A stretch of 64,000 nt of DNA from Stomoxys calcitrans (GCF_963082655.1 NC_081552.1:56264237-56328236), one strand, 5' to 3'. Shown: positions 11,459-23,370, counted from the first letter of the stretch. Program-made: numbers and translations. The notes: generated by a model not told the origin, from the sequence alone.

Positions 11459-13060
11459 ATTTTCTATGAAAAATTTGTCCCGACAAAATTTTCTATGAAA
11501 AATTTGTCCCGACAAAATTTTCTATGAAAAATTTGTCCCGACAAAATTTTCTATGAAAAATTTGTCCCGACAAAATTTTCTATGAAAAATTTGTCCCGAC
11601 AAAATTTTCTATGAAAAATTTGTCCCGACAAAATTTTCTATGAAAAATTTGTCCCGACAAAATTTTCTATGAAAAATTTGTCCCGACAAAATTTTCTATG
11701 AAAAATTTGTCCCGACAAAATTTTCTATGAAAAATTTGTCCCGACAAAATTTTCTATGAAAAATTTGTCCCGACAAAATTTTCTATGAAAAATTTGTCCC
11801 GACAAAATTTTCTATGAAAAATTTGTCCCGACAAAATTTTCTATGAAAAATTTGTCCCGACAAAATTTTCATAGAAAATTTGTCCCGACAAAATTTTCTA
11901 TGAAAAATTTGTCCCGACAAAATTTTCTATGAAAAATTTGTCCCGACAAAATTTTCTATGAAAAATTTGTCCCGACAAAATTTTCTATGAAAAATTTGTC
12001 CCGACAAAATTTTCTATAAAAAATTTGTCCCGAAAAAATTTTCTATGAAAAATTTGTCCCGACAAAATTTTCTATGAAAAATTTGTCCCGACAAAATTTT
12101 CTATGAAAAATTTGTCCCGACAAAATTTTCTATGAAAAATTTGTCCCGACAAAATTTTCTATGAAAAATTTGTCCCGACAAAATTTTCTATGAAAAATTT
12201 GTCCCGACAAAATTTTCTATGAAAAATTTGTCCCGACAAAATTTTCTATGAAAAATTTGTCCCGACAAAATTTTCTATGAAAAATTTGTCCCGACAAAAT
12301 TTTCTATGAAAAATTTGTCCCGACAAAATTTTCTATGAAAAATTTGTCCCGACAAAATTTTCTATGAAAATTTGTCCCGACAAAATTTTCATAGAAAATT
12401 TGTCCCGACAAAATTTTCTATGAAAAATTTGTCCCGACAAAATTTTCTATGAAAAATTTGTCCCGACAAAATTTTCTATGAAAAATTTGTCCCGACAAAA
12501 TTTTCTATGAAAAATTTGTCCCGACAAAATTTTCTATGAAAAATTTGTCCCGACAAAATTTTCTATGAAAAATTTGTCCCGACAAAATTTTCTATGAAAA
12601 ATTTGTCCCGACAAAATTTTCAATGAAAAATTTGTCCCGACAAAATTTTCTATGAAAAATTTGTCCCGACAAAATTTTCTATGAAAAATTTGTCCCGACA
12701 AAATTTTCTATGAAAAATTTGTCCCGACAAAATTTTCTATGAAAAATTTGTCCCGACAAAATTTTCTATGAAAAATTTGTCCCGACAAAATTTTCATAGA
12801 AAATTTGTCCCGACAAAATTTTCTATGAAAAATTTGTCCCGACAAAATTTTCTATGAAAAATTTGTCCCGACAAAATTTTCTATGAAAAATTTGTCCCGA
12901 CAAAATTTTCTATGAAAAATTTGTCCCGACAAAATTTTCTATGAAAAATTTGTCCCGACAAAATTTTCTATGAAAAATTTGTCCCGACAAAATTTTCTAT
13001 GAAAAATTTGTCCCGACAAAATTTTCTATGAAAAATTTGTCCCGACAAAATTTTCTATGG
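11459..13060. repeat. 29-bp tandem satellite, about 55 units
   Basis: Homogeneous array with unit TTTTCTATGAAAAATTTGTC followed by CCGACAAAA (29 bp). Each unit holds two dyads: AAAATTTGTC-CC-GACAAAATTTT and TTTTC-TAT-GAAAA. In three places (centres about 11870, 12390 and 12795) CTATG is replaced by its complement CATAG, in 28-bp units. Point variants are rare (about 12014, 12033, 12621). Related motifs recur as dispersed A/T-rich minisatellites (GTCAAAATTTTAT type) near 35.5, 38.2 and 61.6 kb. Confidence 0.95.
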
Positions 13061-13797
13061 AGAAGTGAAAAGGCGGCCGGGAGGAACTTTGGATACCTAC
13101 CACCTATCGTCATTATTCCTTAAAAAATGCATAATTTATGCCCACATAGCAGCTATATCGAAATATGGTCCGGTTTGGACCAAATTCGGTATGGACATTG
13201 AGTGGTCTAATAAGTACGAATCATTGCTTAATTTTGTAGAACAATCCGATAATAGACCGATCTGAACCATATACGACGCGGATTCGAAAAGCCTAACATA
13301 AGTCGCTGTGTCAAATTTCAGTGAAATCGGATTATAAATGCGCCTTTTATGGGTCCAAGTCTTTAAATCGAGATATCGGTCTACATGGCAGCTAAATGCA
13401 AATCTGGACCGATCTGAGCCAAATTGACGAAGAATGTCGAAGGGCCTAACAAAATTTACTGTCCCAAATATCGGCGACATCGGACAATAAATGCGCCTTT
13501 TATGGGCCCAAACCCTTAAATCGAGAGATCGGCCTATATTGCAGCTTTATCCAAATCTGGACCGATCTGGGCCGAATTGAAGAAGGATGTCGAAGGGCCT
13601 AACACTACTCGCTGTCCCAAAATGTCAGTGATATCGGATGTGGCTTTTATGGGCCTAAGATCTTAAATCAGCGGATCGGTCTGTATGGCGGCTATATCAA
13701 GATAAAGTCCGATATAGCCCATTTTCGAACTTAACCTGCTTATGGACAATAAAAGAATCTGTTCAAAGTTTTAGCTCAATATCTCTATTTTTAAATC
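13061..13797 (-). mobile_element. HINE-A fragment inside the satellite
   Basis: Begins GTGAAAAGGCGGCCGGGAGG then AACTTTGGATACCTACCACC, a degraded version of the HINE-A 3' end whose hairpin is damaged, and continues through body units (GCAGCTATATC, ATAAATGCGCCTTTTATGGG). It ends at CTCAATATCTCTATTTTTAA, short of the microsatellite core and 5' end. Satellite-like sequence lies on both sides. Confidence 0.75.
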
Positions 13798-13862
13798 TCT
13801 ATTTTGTCCCGACTATTTTTTCTATGAAAAATTTTGTCCCCCACGGTTTTTTGTATAAAATC
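13798..13862. repeat. Relic of the 29-bp satellite
   Basis: ATTTTGTCCCGACTATTTTT then TCTATGAAAAATTTTGTCCC: two diverged units in the phase of the main array. Suggests the HINE-A fragment at 13061-13797 separates a former array edge from the main block. Confidence 0.6.
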
Positions 13863-14893
13863 AAAAGTTTGTTTTAAATTTAAAATGCATTTCTGGATCA
13901 AACTTAAGTGGTGCCGACTACACTTTCCAGTAGCCTGGTTCTTGCCTGTTTCTTATTGTGCTAAATGCTAAGACTTCTTGCTTTCATTTTCCGTTAACAT
14001 TTTTGTCGAGCCTCTTTCATTACACATATCTAAGCATTTAGGCCAAACGCATTTGCAAAGAGCCTTATGTTGGCCTATAACTATGGTGAGGCTGAAAAAA
14101 TAAACTTAAACATCACAAAACAAGTCTTTAAGAATGAAAGGAGAAAAATCCTTACAGTTTTTGGGCACTGACGAGGATAGTGAGAGAAAAACAAAAACAC
14201 GTAAAGAGTGAATCCACATCTCAACGAAATTGAAAACGTTTAAGGAATAAAGACCACTCACTCACTTTTATGTTTCCATGTACGAGTAATGTTAAAGTCC
14301 CTTGTTTGCTCTTTCGGTATTTCCTATAAAGGCCCACTTCTGCCTAGCAATGCCATCATAAAGTTGCTTGGTTGTGCGAAGATGTCAGTTTTGGCTGTGG
14401 AAATTAAAAAAAAAACTTCAAACATTTTTTTTTTTTAATTCTGTGGTTCCCTTTAACCTCTTTCCTTGATTCTGGAAAGGCTTTGTTAGTTTGGGTAAAC
14501 GTTAGCCTTTTACGGTAGATTTTGCTTTTTAAACTTCTTTTCTCACTTTAGTCTACGTTGGCTATGGGTTTTTATCTGTTTGGTTCCCAACTTACCGGTG
14601 ATTGAGTTGAAAAGAACTATTTCACAAGTTTGGATAGATCCCCAACAAAACTTCTGACATACGAATAGTGAACTATGTGAACTATAAAAGGCAAGTGGAG
14701 ATTGAAATCTTTGTAACATTGTTTTTCTTAAAAAAAAAAAATACTGGAAAAATGATGAGGTTGGCAGTAAAGTTTAATACGTATTTTGCAGTTTTGCTTT
14801 AGTGAAAAAGTCGAATGTGGATCAGTAGAGGCCATAACAAATCTAAACTGCCGGAAACACTTGGGATTGGTGTCAACTACAAAAAAAGACAAC
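13863..14893. other. Unassigned single-copy-looking DNA
   Basis: No repeat family from the rest of the window and no convincing exon. A/T-rich with poly-A and poly-T runs (near 14408-14440 and 14730). Could be host intergenic or intronic DNA. Confidence 0.4.
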
Positions 14894-15117
14894 GGGTTAT
14901 TATTTTGCTATTTTGGATTTCGTTGCCAAATCGCCAAACAACTTTGTTTTCAAGAATATTTTCTTTTGTGTAGTGAAGGCGATTAAGATAAGAAACATTT
15001 AATAGCCCAAATTCAAATGCATGTCCTGAAACATTTCCACAGAGAATTAATTGGTGACAAGTCAATAAAGTTTTATGGGTTTCGTAAAGTTTCAAGTTAC
15101 TAAAGAAAAAAATTAAA
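14894..15117 (+). repeat. Left arm of a divergent inverted duplication
   Basis: Resembles the reverse complement of about 21686-21905. Matching blocks, in order: GTTATTATTTTG, GGATTTCG, ACTTTGT, GAAGGCGATT, ATGCATGTCCT, TCAATAAAGTTTTATG and TTTCGTAAAGTTT. In both arms the homology runs directly into a HINE-B-type 3' end on the inner side, so the shared unit includes that junction. Confidence 0.6.
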
Positions 15118-15716
15118 ATCATTCTAAGTTCGACCAAGCCGAATCTTACATACCCTCCACCATGCATCGCATTTGTCATGTTCTTTGGCCAATATCTCTT
15201 TATAAGCGAACAAAGGATAATGCATAATAATTGCTTTGCTTTTTGAGCTATACTGATTGGGGCCATACTTCGTTTATCTGTTGAAAACCAAAATGGAATT
15301 CATTGTGAACATTTCAGCCAAATCGTTCCCTCTAGAGGCTCAGGAAATATAATCGGGAGATCGATTTATATGGGAGTTATTTCAGGTTGTGAACCGATTT
15401 AGACCTTACATGGCACAGATGTTGGAAGTCAAAACAACACTTGGTGCAAAATTCCAGCCAAATCGGATAAGAATTCAAATCCAGGATCGGATTACAATCC
15501 CTGGTGACTCGCACCAATAGAAAGTATTCGTTTATGTATACTTTCAAGTGCCTAGCTTTTTTCCTTCAAAAGTTAGCATGCCTTCCACAAATGGCCAGAC
15601 GGACGGACAGGGCTAAATCGACTTAAAATGTCAAAACGATCAACAATATATATACTTTGTTGGATCTCCGATCAATATTTCGATGTACAATATTACAAAC
15701 AGAATGAGGAAATTAC
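15118..15716 (-). mobile_element. HINE-B, diverged
   Basis: Starts TCTAAGTTCGACCAAGCCGA with a mutated hairpin, followed by ACATACCCTCCACCATGCAT. It has about two body units, the (GACG)n microsatellite at 15599-15612 and the core CAACAATATATATACTTTG. It ends at AACAGAATGAGGAAATTA, lacking the last about 35 bp; the LINE 3' tail begins there. Confidence 0.7.
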
Positions 15717-15730
15717 TTACTTACTGTACT

Positions 15731-16200
15731 TTACTTTAATTGGCTATGACAGAATATTTCTTCCACTAGCCGTAGAATAGCGTCCCAAGCGCCTCGATCT
15801 TCTACGCCCATTCTAAAATCTCTGACACCAAGTTTCGAGGTGTCTCCCACAACTTGATCTTTCCATCGGGCTTTTGGTCTTCCCGGTTTGCGTGTACCAC
15901 CGTGTTTGCCTTCAAAAGACTTCTTTGCTGGAGCTTCTTTATCCATTCTGACAACATGACCTAGCCAACGCAGCCGTTGTATTTTGATGCGTGTAACTAT
16001 CCTATCGTCGTCATACAGCCCGTGGTTCATACGTCGTCTATATTCTCCGTTAACGCAAACTGGTCCATATATTTTACGAAGAATCTTTCTCTCAAATACT
16101 CCAAGCACTGCCTCATCTGCTTTCACAAGTACCCATGCTTCAGAACCATATAACAGCACGGGTAGTATCAGTGTCTTGTAAAGTGTAGTCTTCGTCTGTC
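15731..16200 (-). pseudogene. RTE-like LINE, C-terminal region of RT polyprotein
   Basis: The minus-strand frame 15731-16159 (142 aa) starts within MLLYGSEAWVL, continues through ERKILRKIYGPVC and LRWLGHVVRM and ends near a KPGRPKARWKD motif. These are the conserved segments downstream of the reverse transcriptase in many insect LINEs. It is out of frame with the RT segment at 16261-16779 because of an indel at about 16200-16260. Confidence 0.75.
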
Positions 16201-16260
16201 GAGAGGTGGCCTTGTTTCTAAACTGCTTACTTAGTCCAAAGTAGCATCTGTTTGCCAGTA

Positions 16261-17110
16261 TTATTCTTCGCTTAATCTCAAAACTGGTGTCCGTTTCGTT
16301 TCCGTTATGGCGGTGCAGAGATAAATAAAGTTACTGACTGTCTCAATGTTGTGGTTCCCAACTTTCTCCATTTTCTTTATCTGCTCGGTTGTGCAAGGCT
16401 TTTTGGGAGTTGAAACCATCCATTTCGTCTTATCTCCATTTACTGTCAGATCTATTTTCACCGACTCTCTTTCGATTCTTTCAAAGGCTGCAGTTACTAC
16501 TTCCGGTGACCGACCTATGATATCGATATCGTCGGCATAGGTGAGAAGCATGTGTTCTCTTGTGGTTAGTGTGCCATATCTATTCACATCTGCATCTCGT
16601 ATAATCTTCTCCAGCAGGATATTAAAGAGATCACACCATAGGCTGTCTCCTTGTCTGAAACCTCGTTTGGTATTAAATGGTTCGGAGAGATTCTTTCCTA
16701 TTCTTACTGAGGAACGTGTATCAGCAAGTCTCATCCTGCAGAGTCTTATTAATTTTGCAGGGATACCAAACTCAGACATGGCTTGAAATACCTTTGAACG
16801 TAAAGGAGTATCGAAGGCGGCTTTGTAGTCAACAAAGAGATGATAGGTGTTAATTTGTCCTTCTTTTCCAGGATTTGGCGCAGTGTGAATATCTGGTCTA
16901 GGGTGGATTTACCTGGTCTAAAGCCGCATTGATAGGGCCCAATTATCTCATTGACTTTAGGTTTTAATCTTTCACACAGTACGCTCGAGAGTATCTTGTA
17001 TGCGATGAGGAGGAGATTTATTCCACTGTAGTTGGCACATTCCGTCTTGTCTCCTTTCTTGTGTACGGGACATAGTATGCTGAGATTCCAATCATCGGGT
17101 ATGCGTTCTT
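16261..17110 (-). pseudogene. RTE-like LINE, reverse transcriptase domain
   Basis: The best-preserved frame (16261-16779, 172 aa) carries RGFRQGDSL and the catalytic YADDIDIIGRS box (YADD codons about 16528-16539). Upstream on the minus strand, about 16868-16935 encodes a CGFRPGKSTLDQIF-type motif in another frame, so a frameshift separates fingers from palm. Reverse transcription of its own RNA would have been its role; the breaks make it a pseudogene. Confidence 0.8.
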
Positions 17111-18049
17111 CTAGCTAGATTGCGCAGATAAGCTGATGCATACGCCTTATCAGCGTGTCGCCTCCGGTCTTAAATAGTTCAGCGGGTGACCCATCGGATC
17201 CTGCTGCCTTGTTGTTATTTAATCGGGTCACTGTTCTTTAATATATATCATCATCAGGGATAGGTTTTGAGGTATCCTCTTCGCCACCAACATTGGACAC
17301 TAGCAGTTGGGTAAAATGATCTTTCCCATATCCTCAGCATGTTATCTGTGTCAGTTACCAGATTTCCTTCTTTGTCTCTGCAGGAGGATGTGCCTGCACC
17401 AAAGTCATCGGTTTGATGTTTAATTCTTTGGTAGAATTTCCGGACTTCATTTTGACTCCTTTACATCTCAATTTGCTCGCACTCACGTCTTTCCATTTTT
17501 CTTTCTATGGAATAGACGTTTCTCCTCCCTCCTTTTCTCCCGATACCTCTCCTTCATCTGGCGCGTTGCTACTGATTGCAGGGTTACTCTATATGGCGCA
17601 TTCTTGGCTTCAGTAGCATCTCGACACTCTTGGTCGTACCATGGGTTTCTTGGAGGAGGCTTCCGGTACCCAAGTACGATATAGGCTTCCGGTAGCCAAG
17701 TTCAATAGTTTGCCACTGCGCCATTATATCATCGGAACAAGGAGTGCTTTCATGAAGCAGTTGGGTCATTCGCGTGGAGTATGCCGCTGCCATTTGTTGT
17801 GTTTGCAGCTTTTCAATGTCCATCTTCCGTGCAGTGTCAGATCGTACTTTCCTCGCCATGTTTAAACGGGTGCGAACCTTTGCTGCAACGAGGTAATGTT
17901 CCTAATCTATATTTGCACCAAGGATCGATCGTACATCTTACACGCTGGATGAATGCCTTCCATCGATCACAACGTGATGGTTTCTCCTGTTTTGATTAGG
18001 TGACAGCCATGTGGCTTTGTGAATATTTTTATGTTGAAATCTGGTGCTA
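17111..18049 (-). pseudogene. RTE-like LINE, endonuclease-RT linker
   Basis: Includes the minus-strand frame 17584-17859 with KVRSDTARKMDIEKLQTQQM, the helical linker between endonuclease and RT. Around 17880-17990 the minus strand keeps weaker homology-like coding in other frames. Stops and shifts are frequent, with no separate gene in this interval. Confidence 0.6.
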
Positions 18050-18632
18050 CTAACTACCATGTTTTTTGCTGCGGCGAAAACTAAACTTTCCGACTGTTGG
18101 ACCAAAAATGTCTTCCTTCCCTATTTTCGCATTAAAATCTCCCAGAACGATTTTAATATCATGGGCGGGGCAGCGGTCATATTCTCTCTCTAGGGGCTCG
18201 TAGAAAATATCCTTGGTCTGCTCGTCTTTGTCTTCCGTCGGGGCATAGGCACAAATAAAGCTGTTGTTGAAGAATTTGGCTTTTATGCGGATTGTAGCTA
18301 GCCTCTCATCCACCGGAGTAAAGCTGGAGACAAGGTGTTCAGCCTCCGACTAACCACAAATGCACAGCTAAGTTCATGCCTCGTGTTATGGCAGCTATGG
18401 TATAGTTCGTCACCGTTTGGTGTTGTAGTGACGTCATTCCCAGGCGCACTTCCTGTAAGGCGGTAATATCTGCCTTGTACTTCTCTAATAAATCCGCCAG
18501 CGCGTATACTGCACCTTCTCTATAAAGAGTGCGGACAATCCAGGTGCAGATCCGCAAATCATGGTCCTTTTTTCGTTTGCGTGGGTCGTCAATGTTGGGG
18601 GGGTCCGTTGTTACTATTCCTTTGTTTCTCAT
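18050..18632 (-). pseudogene. RTE-like LINE, AP-endonuclease domain
   Basis: Two minus-strand frames. 18339-18632 starts at a plausible Met and carries LRICTWIVRTLYREGAVYAL and ADITALQEVRLG (the E of the endonuclease site). 18050-18313 carries CAYAPTEDKDEQTKD and IKIVLGDFNAKIG (the D.N pair). A frameshift near 18320 separates them. The domain would nick target DNA to prime reverse transcription. The C-terminal SDH-type segment is not evident. Confidence 0.8.
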
Positions 18633-19036
18633 AGTAGTTCTCAGTTTTCTGGGGGCGGGTTACTGGCCCAGCGCCAAAACCACATGGGTTTTGTGGGATT
18701 GCACACGTATCCCTCGTTGTGGCGAGCCGCTTGCTCCAAGATCCGACGCTCGCCGCCAGCCGCCCCTAACCTGGGAACAGACGCTGATGTTGGCCATTGG
18801 TTTTTTGAAGGCGCCAATAACCCGCTTTGTCATCTCGAGTATCATTGCATCGCTCAGTATTTAATTAAGAGCCAGTGCCACCTGACTCTCCTCTCAAAAA
18901 TCGCTGACTACCCGCGACCGTATTTGCAGCTACTCCGCATAAAAACAGAGCTTTCCACCATCTGCAACCTGTGGGCGCGCCCGGTAGCTTTCAGCTAAGC
19001 TTCCCGTGATAACGATGGGCATCTGAAACTTATACA

Positions 19037-19825
19037 ACATGGATGTCGAAGAGCCTAACATAAGTCAATGTGTCAAATTTCAGTAAATTGGATAAAAAAT
19101 CGGGACCGCTCTGAGCCAAATTGAGGAAGGACATCGAAGGGCCTAACACAACTCACTGTCTCAAATTGCGGCATTGCGGCGACATCAGACAATAAATGCG
19201 CTTTTTATGGCCCCAAAATCTAAAACCGTGAGTTCGGTCTATATGGCAGCTATATCCAAATCTCAGCCGATCTGTGCCATATTTCAGAAGTATATCAAGG
19301 GGCTTAACTTAACTCGCTGTCCCAAATTTCTGTGACATTGGATAATAAATGAGCCTTTTATGGGCCCAAAATCTTAAATCGAGGGATCAGTCTATATCGC
19401 AGCTATATCCAACTCTGATCCCATCCTGGCCAAATTAACGAAGAATGTCGTAAGGCCTAACACAACTCACTGTCCCAAATTTCAGCAAAATCGTATAATA
19501 AATGTGATTTTTATGGACCTAAGATCCTAAATCGGCAGATCGGTCTATGTGGGGGCTATAGCAAGATATAGTCCAATAGAGCCCATCGTCGAACATAACC
19601 TGCTAATGGACAAACAAAGAACGGGTGCAAAGTTGCAGCTTAATATCTCTATATTTGAAGGCTGTAGCGTGACAGACAGACGGAAGGACATGTCTAGATC
19701 GTCTTAGATTTTTACGCTGATCAAGAATATATCTATTTTACAGGGTCGGAAATGGATATTTAGGTATGTTGCAAACGGAATGACAAAACGAATATACCCC
19801 CATCCTACGGTGGTGGGTATAAAAA
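19037..19825 (-). mobile_element. HINE-A, 3'-truncated, left arm of a palindrome
   Basis: Reads from body units (ATGTCGAAGAGCCTAACATA) through the 153-bp array to the microsatellite core and the intact 5' end CATCCTACGGTGGTGGGTAT. The 3' hairpin and terminus are absent at the left, next to the LINE 5' end. It lies head to head with the next HINE-A across a spacer of about 20 bp. Confidence 0.8.
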
Positions 19826-19846
19826 TTTGTCAAGATAACAGTATCT

Positions 19847-21615
19847 CTTTTTATACCCACCACCGAAGGATGGGGGTATATTCATTTTGTCACACATCGA
19901 AATATCCATTTCCGACCCTATAAAGTATATATATTCTTGATAAGCGTAAAAATCTAAGACGATCTAGACATGTCCGTCCGTCTGTCCGTCTGTCTGTTGA
20001 AATCACGCTACAGTCTTTAAAAATAGAGATATTGAGCTGAAATTTTGCACAGATTCTTTTTTTGTCCATAAGCAGGTTAAGTTCGAAGATGGGCTATATC
20101 GGACTACATCTTGATATAGCCCCCATATAGACCGATCCGCCGATTTAGGGTCTTAGGCCCATAAAAGCCACATTTATTATCCGATTTTGTTAAAATTTTG
20201 GGAAGTGAGTTGTGTTAGGCCCTTCGACATCCTTCGTCAATTTGGCTCAGATCGGTCCAGAGTTGGATATAGCTGCCATATAGACCGATCCTCCAATTTA
20301 GGGTCTTAGGCCCATAAAAGCCACATTTTTTATCCGATATCGCTGAAATTTGGGACAGTGAGTTGTTTTAGTCCCTTCGATTTCCTTCGTTAAATTCGCA
20401 CAGATCGGTTCAGATTTGGATATAGCTGCCATATAGACCGATCCTCCGATTTATGATGTAACGCCCATAAAAGCCACATTTATTATCCGATTTTGTTAAA
20501 ATTTGGGGTAGTGAGTTGTCTTAGGCCCTTCGATATCCTTCGTCAATTTGGCTCAGATTGGTCCAGATTTGGATATAGCTGCCATATAGACCGATCCTCC
20601 GATTTAGGGTCTTAGGCCCATAAAAGCCACATTTATTATCCGATTTCTCTCAAATTCGGGACAGTGAGTTATTTTAGGCCCTTCGTCTTCCTTCGTTAAA
20701 TTGGTCCAGATCAGTTCAGATTTGGATATAGCTGCCATATAGACCGATCCTCCGGTTAAGGGTCTAAGGCCCATAATAGCCACATTTATTATCCGATTTT
20801 ACTGAAATTTGGGACAGAGAGTTATGTTAGGCCACTCGACATCCCTCCTCAATTTGTCTCAGATCGGTTCAGATTTGGATATAGCTGCCATATAGACCGA
20901 TCTCTCGATTTTAAATTTTGGGGCCATAAAAGGCGCATTTATTATCCCATGTCTCCGAAATTAGGGACAGTGAGTAGTGTTAGGACCTTCGACTTCCTTC
21001 TTCAATTTGGCTCAGATCGGTCCAGAATTGAATATAGCTGCTATATAGACTGATCTCTAGATTTAAGGTTTTGGTTCAATAAAAGGCGCATTGATTGTCC
21101 GATGTCGCCCAAATTTCGGACAGTGAGTTGTGTTGGGCCCTTCGACGTTCTTTTTTAATTTGGCTTAGATCGGTCCAGATCTGGATATAGCTGTCATATA
21201 GACCGATATCTCGATTTAAGGTTTTGGGGTCCAAAAAAGTCGCATTTATAATCCGATTACATCGAAATTTGAGTTATGTTAGGCTCTTCGAGTTTTTTCT
21301 GCAACTTGGCCCAAAGCGGTGAGGATTTGGATTAAGCTGCCAGATAAAATTCGCATTTATAATCCGATTTCACTGAAATTTAACACTGTGACTTATGTTA
21401 GGCTTTTCGACATCCGTGTCGTATATGGTTCAGATCGGTTTATTGAACAATGATTAGTACTTCCTAGTATTTGGTTCAAATCGGAACATATATCAATATA
21501 GCTTCTAGGGTATGCATTTTTCAACGAATTTTGACGAAAGGTGTTTTACATATATACCCGAGGTGGTGGGTGTCCAAAGTTCGGCCCGGCCGAACTTAAC
21601 GCCTTTTTACTTGTT
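19847..21615 (+). mobile_element. HINE-A, full-length
   Basis: Complete from TTTTTATACCCACCACCGAA to the hairpin AAGTTCGGCCCGGCCGAACT and TTTTTACTTGTT. The motif TATAGCTGCCATATAG recurs at 20268, 20421, 20574, 20727 and 20880, an exact 153-bp spacing. The core (about 19915-20000) keeps AAGTATATATATTCTTGAT. A short deletion near 19889 has removed the CATTCCGTTTGCAA segment seen in other copies. Confidence 0.85.
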
Positions 21616-21905
21616 AGCAGATCCATGGTAGTGGGTTCCCAAGATTCGGCACGGCCGAACTCAGCACACTATTGCTTGCTTCTTAATAAACTTAAAACTT
21701 TACGAAACTCATAAAACTTTATTGATTTGCCGCCAATTCAAATTCAATGGAATTGTTTTTTTCTAGGACATGCATTAGGATTTGTGTCTTGTTAAGTGCC
21801 TTTTCATTTGTTTTTTATCTAAATCGCCTTCTATACCTTAGAAGCTATTCTCGAATACAAAGTTTTTGATTGCCATCGAAATCTAAAGTGACAAAATAAT
21901 AAACC
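21616..21905 (-). repeat. Right arm of the inverted duplication, with a HINE-B-type 3' end
   Basis: The first about 70 bp (ATCCATGGTAGTGGGTTCCC, then TTCGGCACGGCCGAACT and AGCACACTATTGCTTGC) resemble a HINE-B 3' end. The rest is the reverse complement of 14894-15117 at perhaps 70-75% identity by eye. The flank-HINE junction is equivalent in both arms. Confidence 0.6.
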
Positions 21906-23370
21906 ATTTTCATAGAAAAAGTTGTCGGGTCAGTTGTTGTAGGCAATTTTTAATTAATAAATATTCGGACAATTTTTCTCCCTATATCGTTCTATTTTGT
22001 GCTTTGTATTCATTAGAGTCTGAATATTTTTTGCCTTCGCTTAATAAATTGGGACACTCAACCTTAGAGCCGTCCATCCTTTTAAACTAGACATAGAGCC
22101 ATTAAGGCATGGAGCTATCCATCAATTATTCAAGCCATGTAATAAATGTTGCTAATTAATGGCTATTTCTACTTATGATAGCTAATTGAATTATACTTGT
22201 AAACACCATAAATAAAATGTTGATTGCATTTTTGGAAGATATTTGACTTCTTCACTTCAGCCAATTATGAAAACTCAAGGCAAGCTAAGGCATACAGACC
22301 TATTTCCCATACATTTTTTTGCGTTATCCTTAAAATTTTGCAACAAATCGTAGGAAGTGTCTCTTTTCAAATAGAAACAACATTTTTGTTTATATGCAAA
22401 ACTCAAAAAAGAACGCAAGAAGGCCTTCTTTAAAAACAATAAAACGATTTCCTTTTTGTTTTTAGAAACTGTGTGTGTGTGGCATACTTTCCCAAATTTC
22501 TGGACAAAAAAAAAGGCCATCCCAAAATACTTTTGCTTTTATTTACTTTGTGTTATAAAAGGTCCCTGTCTCTATGTTTTCTTTATAATAATAAATAAAA
22601 AAATGTTCCTTTCTTTTATTCATTTCATGGCCTTTCTAAGTGTATTTTTAATTTTTTGCTTTTTGTTGTATTTTTGACCTCTTCTCCTTTTATCCATTCA
22701 TTTGTTCATAATACATACCCTTCAAGAACTGTTCCAAGGGACTTCCCACAGTGAATAGACAAAGAAAGGGCAAAACACAAAAGGATTTTGTGGTTTAAGG
22801 AAAATTACTTATTGTTAGTAACTAGAGATAGCAGATAAAATGTTAACAGGACAATGAGCGATTGTCTGGCTAAACTGAAGAACACAAGACTTTATCCATT
22901 CGGAGGACCGTAGGAGAGCAGCAGCAACAGGGGAGGGGGATTGATGGCAATAGCTGTCTGCCATGAAAATGGGTCACGTTGCTAGCTTGTAGTGAACATT
23001 CTTGAATAAATTCTTCAAGTGTTTTTTTTTCTTCTATGCTCAAGTGCTGTTGGTTGCTTTTATCCTTGGCTTTATACCAGAATCAACAAAAACAAACGAT
23101 TTGGCTCAGAATATTTAAAGAAACTTTAAAAGTCATTGGAAGAAGTGTCTACAGACTTAGTTGTATTAATGGTAATATTAAGAGCATAAATTATTGTTTA
23201 TCGGAGCGTATGAGTACTTTGAATAGAATTTTTCTTCGAAATATTTATAATACGTCACTATGTACTGCATGAATGAGAAATGCCCTAAGCCATAGGTTAG
23301 GTTAGGTAAGGATAGGTTTTAAAGGCAGGTCGCAACCGCAAAAAGTCACTCAGAGAGTACATACAAACGG
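21906..23370. other. Unassigned A/T-rich DNA
   Basis: No window repeat recognised and no exon supported. Frames at 22224-22433, 22275-22520 and 22456-22677 overlap on both strands in poly-A/poly-T sequence and look fortuitous. A short TTAGGTTAGG run at 23295-23304 is too brief to be telomeric. Confidence 0.4.

Larger units (their letters stand above)
15717..18993 (-). mobile_element. RTE-like non-LTR retrotransposon, nearly full length, inactivated
   Basis: About 3.3 kb, the usual size of RTE-clade LINEs. In minus-strand order it has a 5' leader (about 18640-18993), an AP-endonuclease domain, a linker, a reverse transcriptase with YADD motif, a C-terminal region and a 3' end of short TAAG repeats (15717-15726), typical of RTE 3' tails. 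The endonuclease resembles proteins annotated craniofacial development protein 2-like, a family known to derive from RTE/BovB endonuclease; clade assignment rests on that. Frameshifts and stops split the ORF, so it cannot encode an active enzyme. No target-site duplication was identified. Confidence 0.8.

Noticed and set aside
11459..13060. CRISPR-like appearance of regular short repeats
   Set aside because: Units are contiguous 29-bp copies with no unique spacers; this is an ordinary eukaryotic satellite.
23291..23315. TTAGG-like telomeric repeat
   Set aside because: Only two to three imperfect units, and higher flies do not use TTAGG telomeres.
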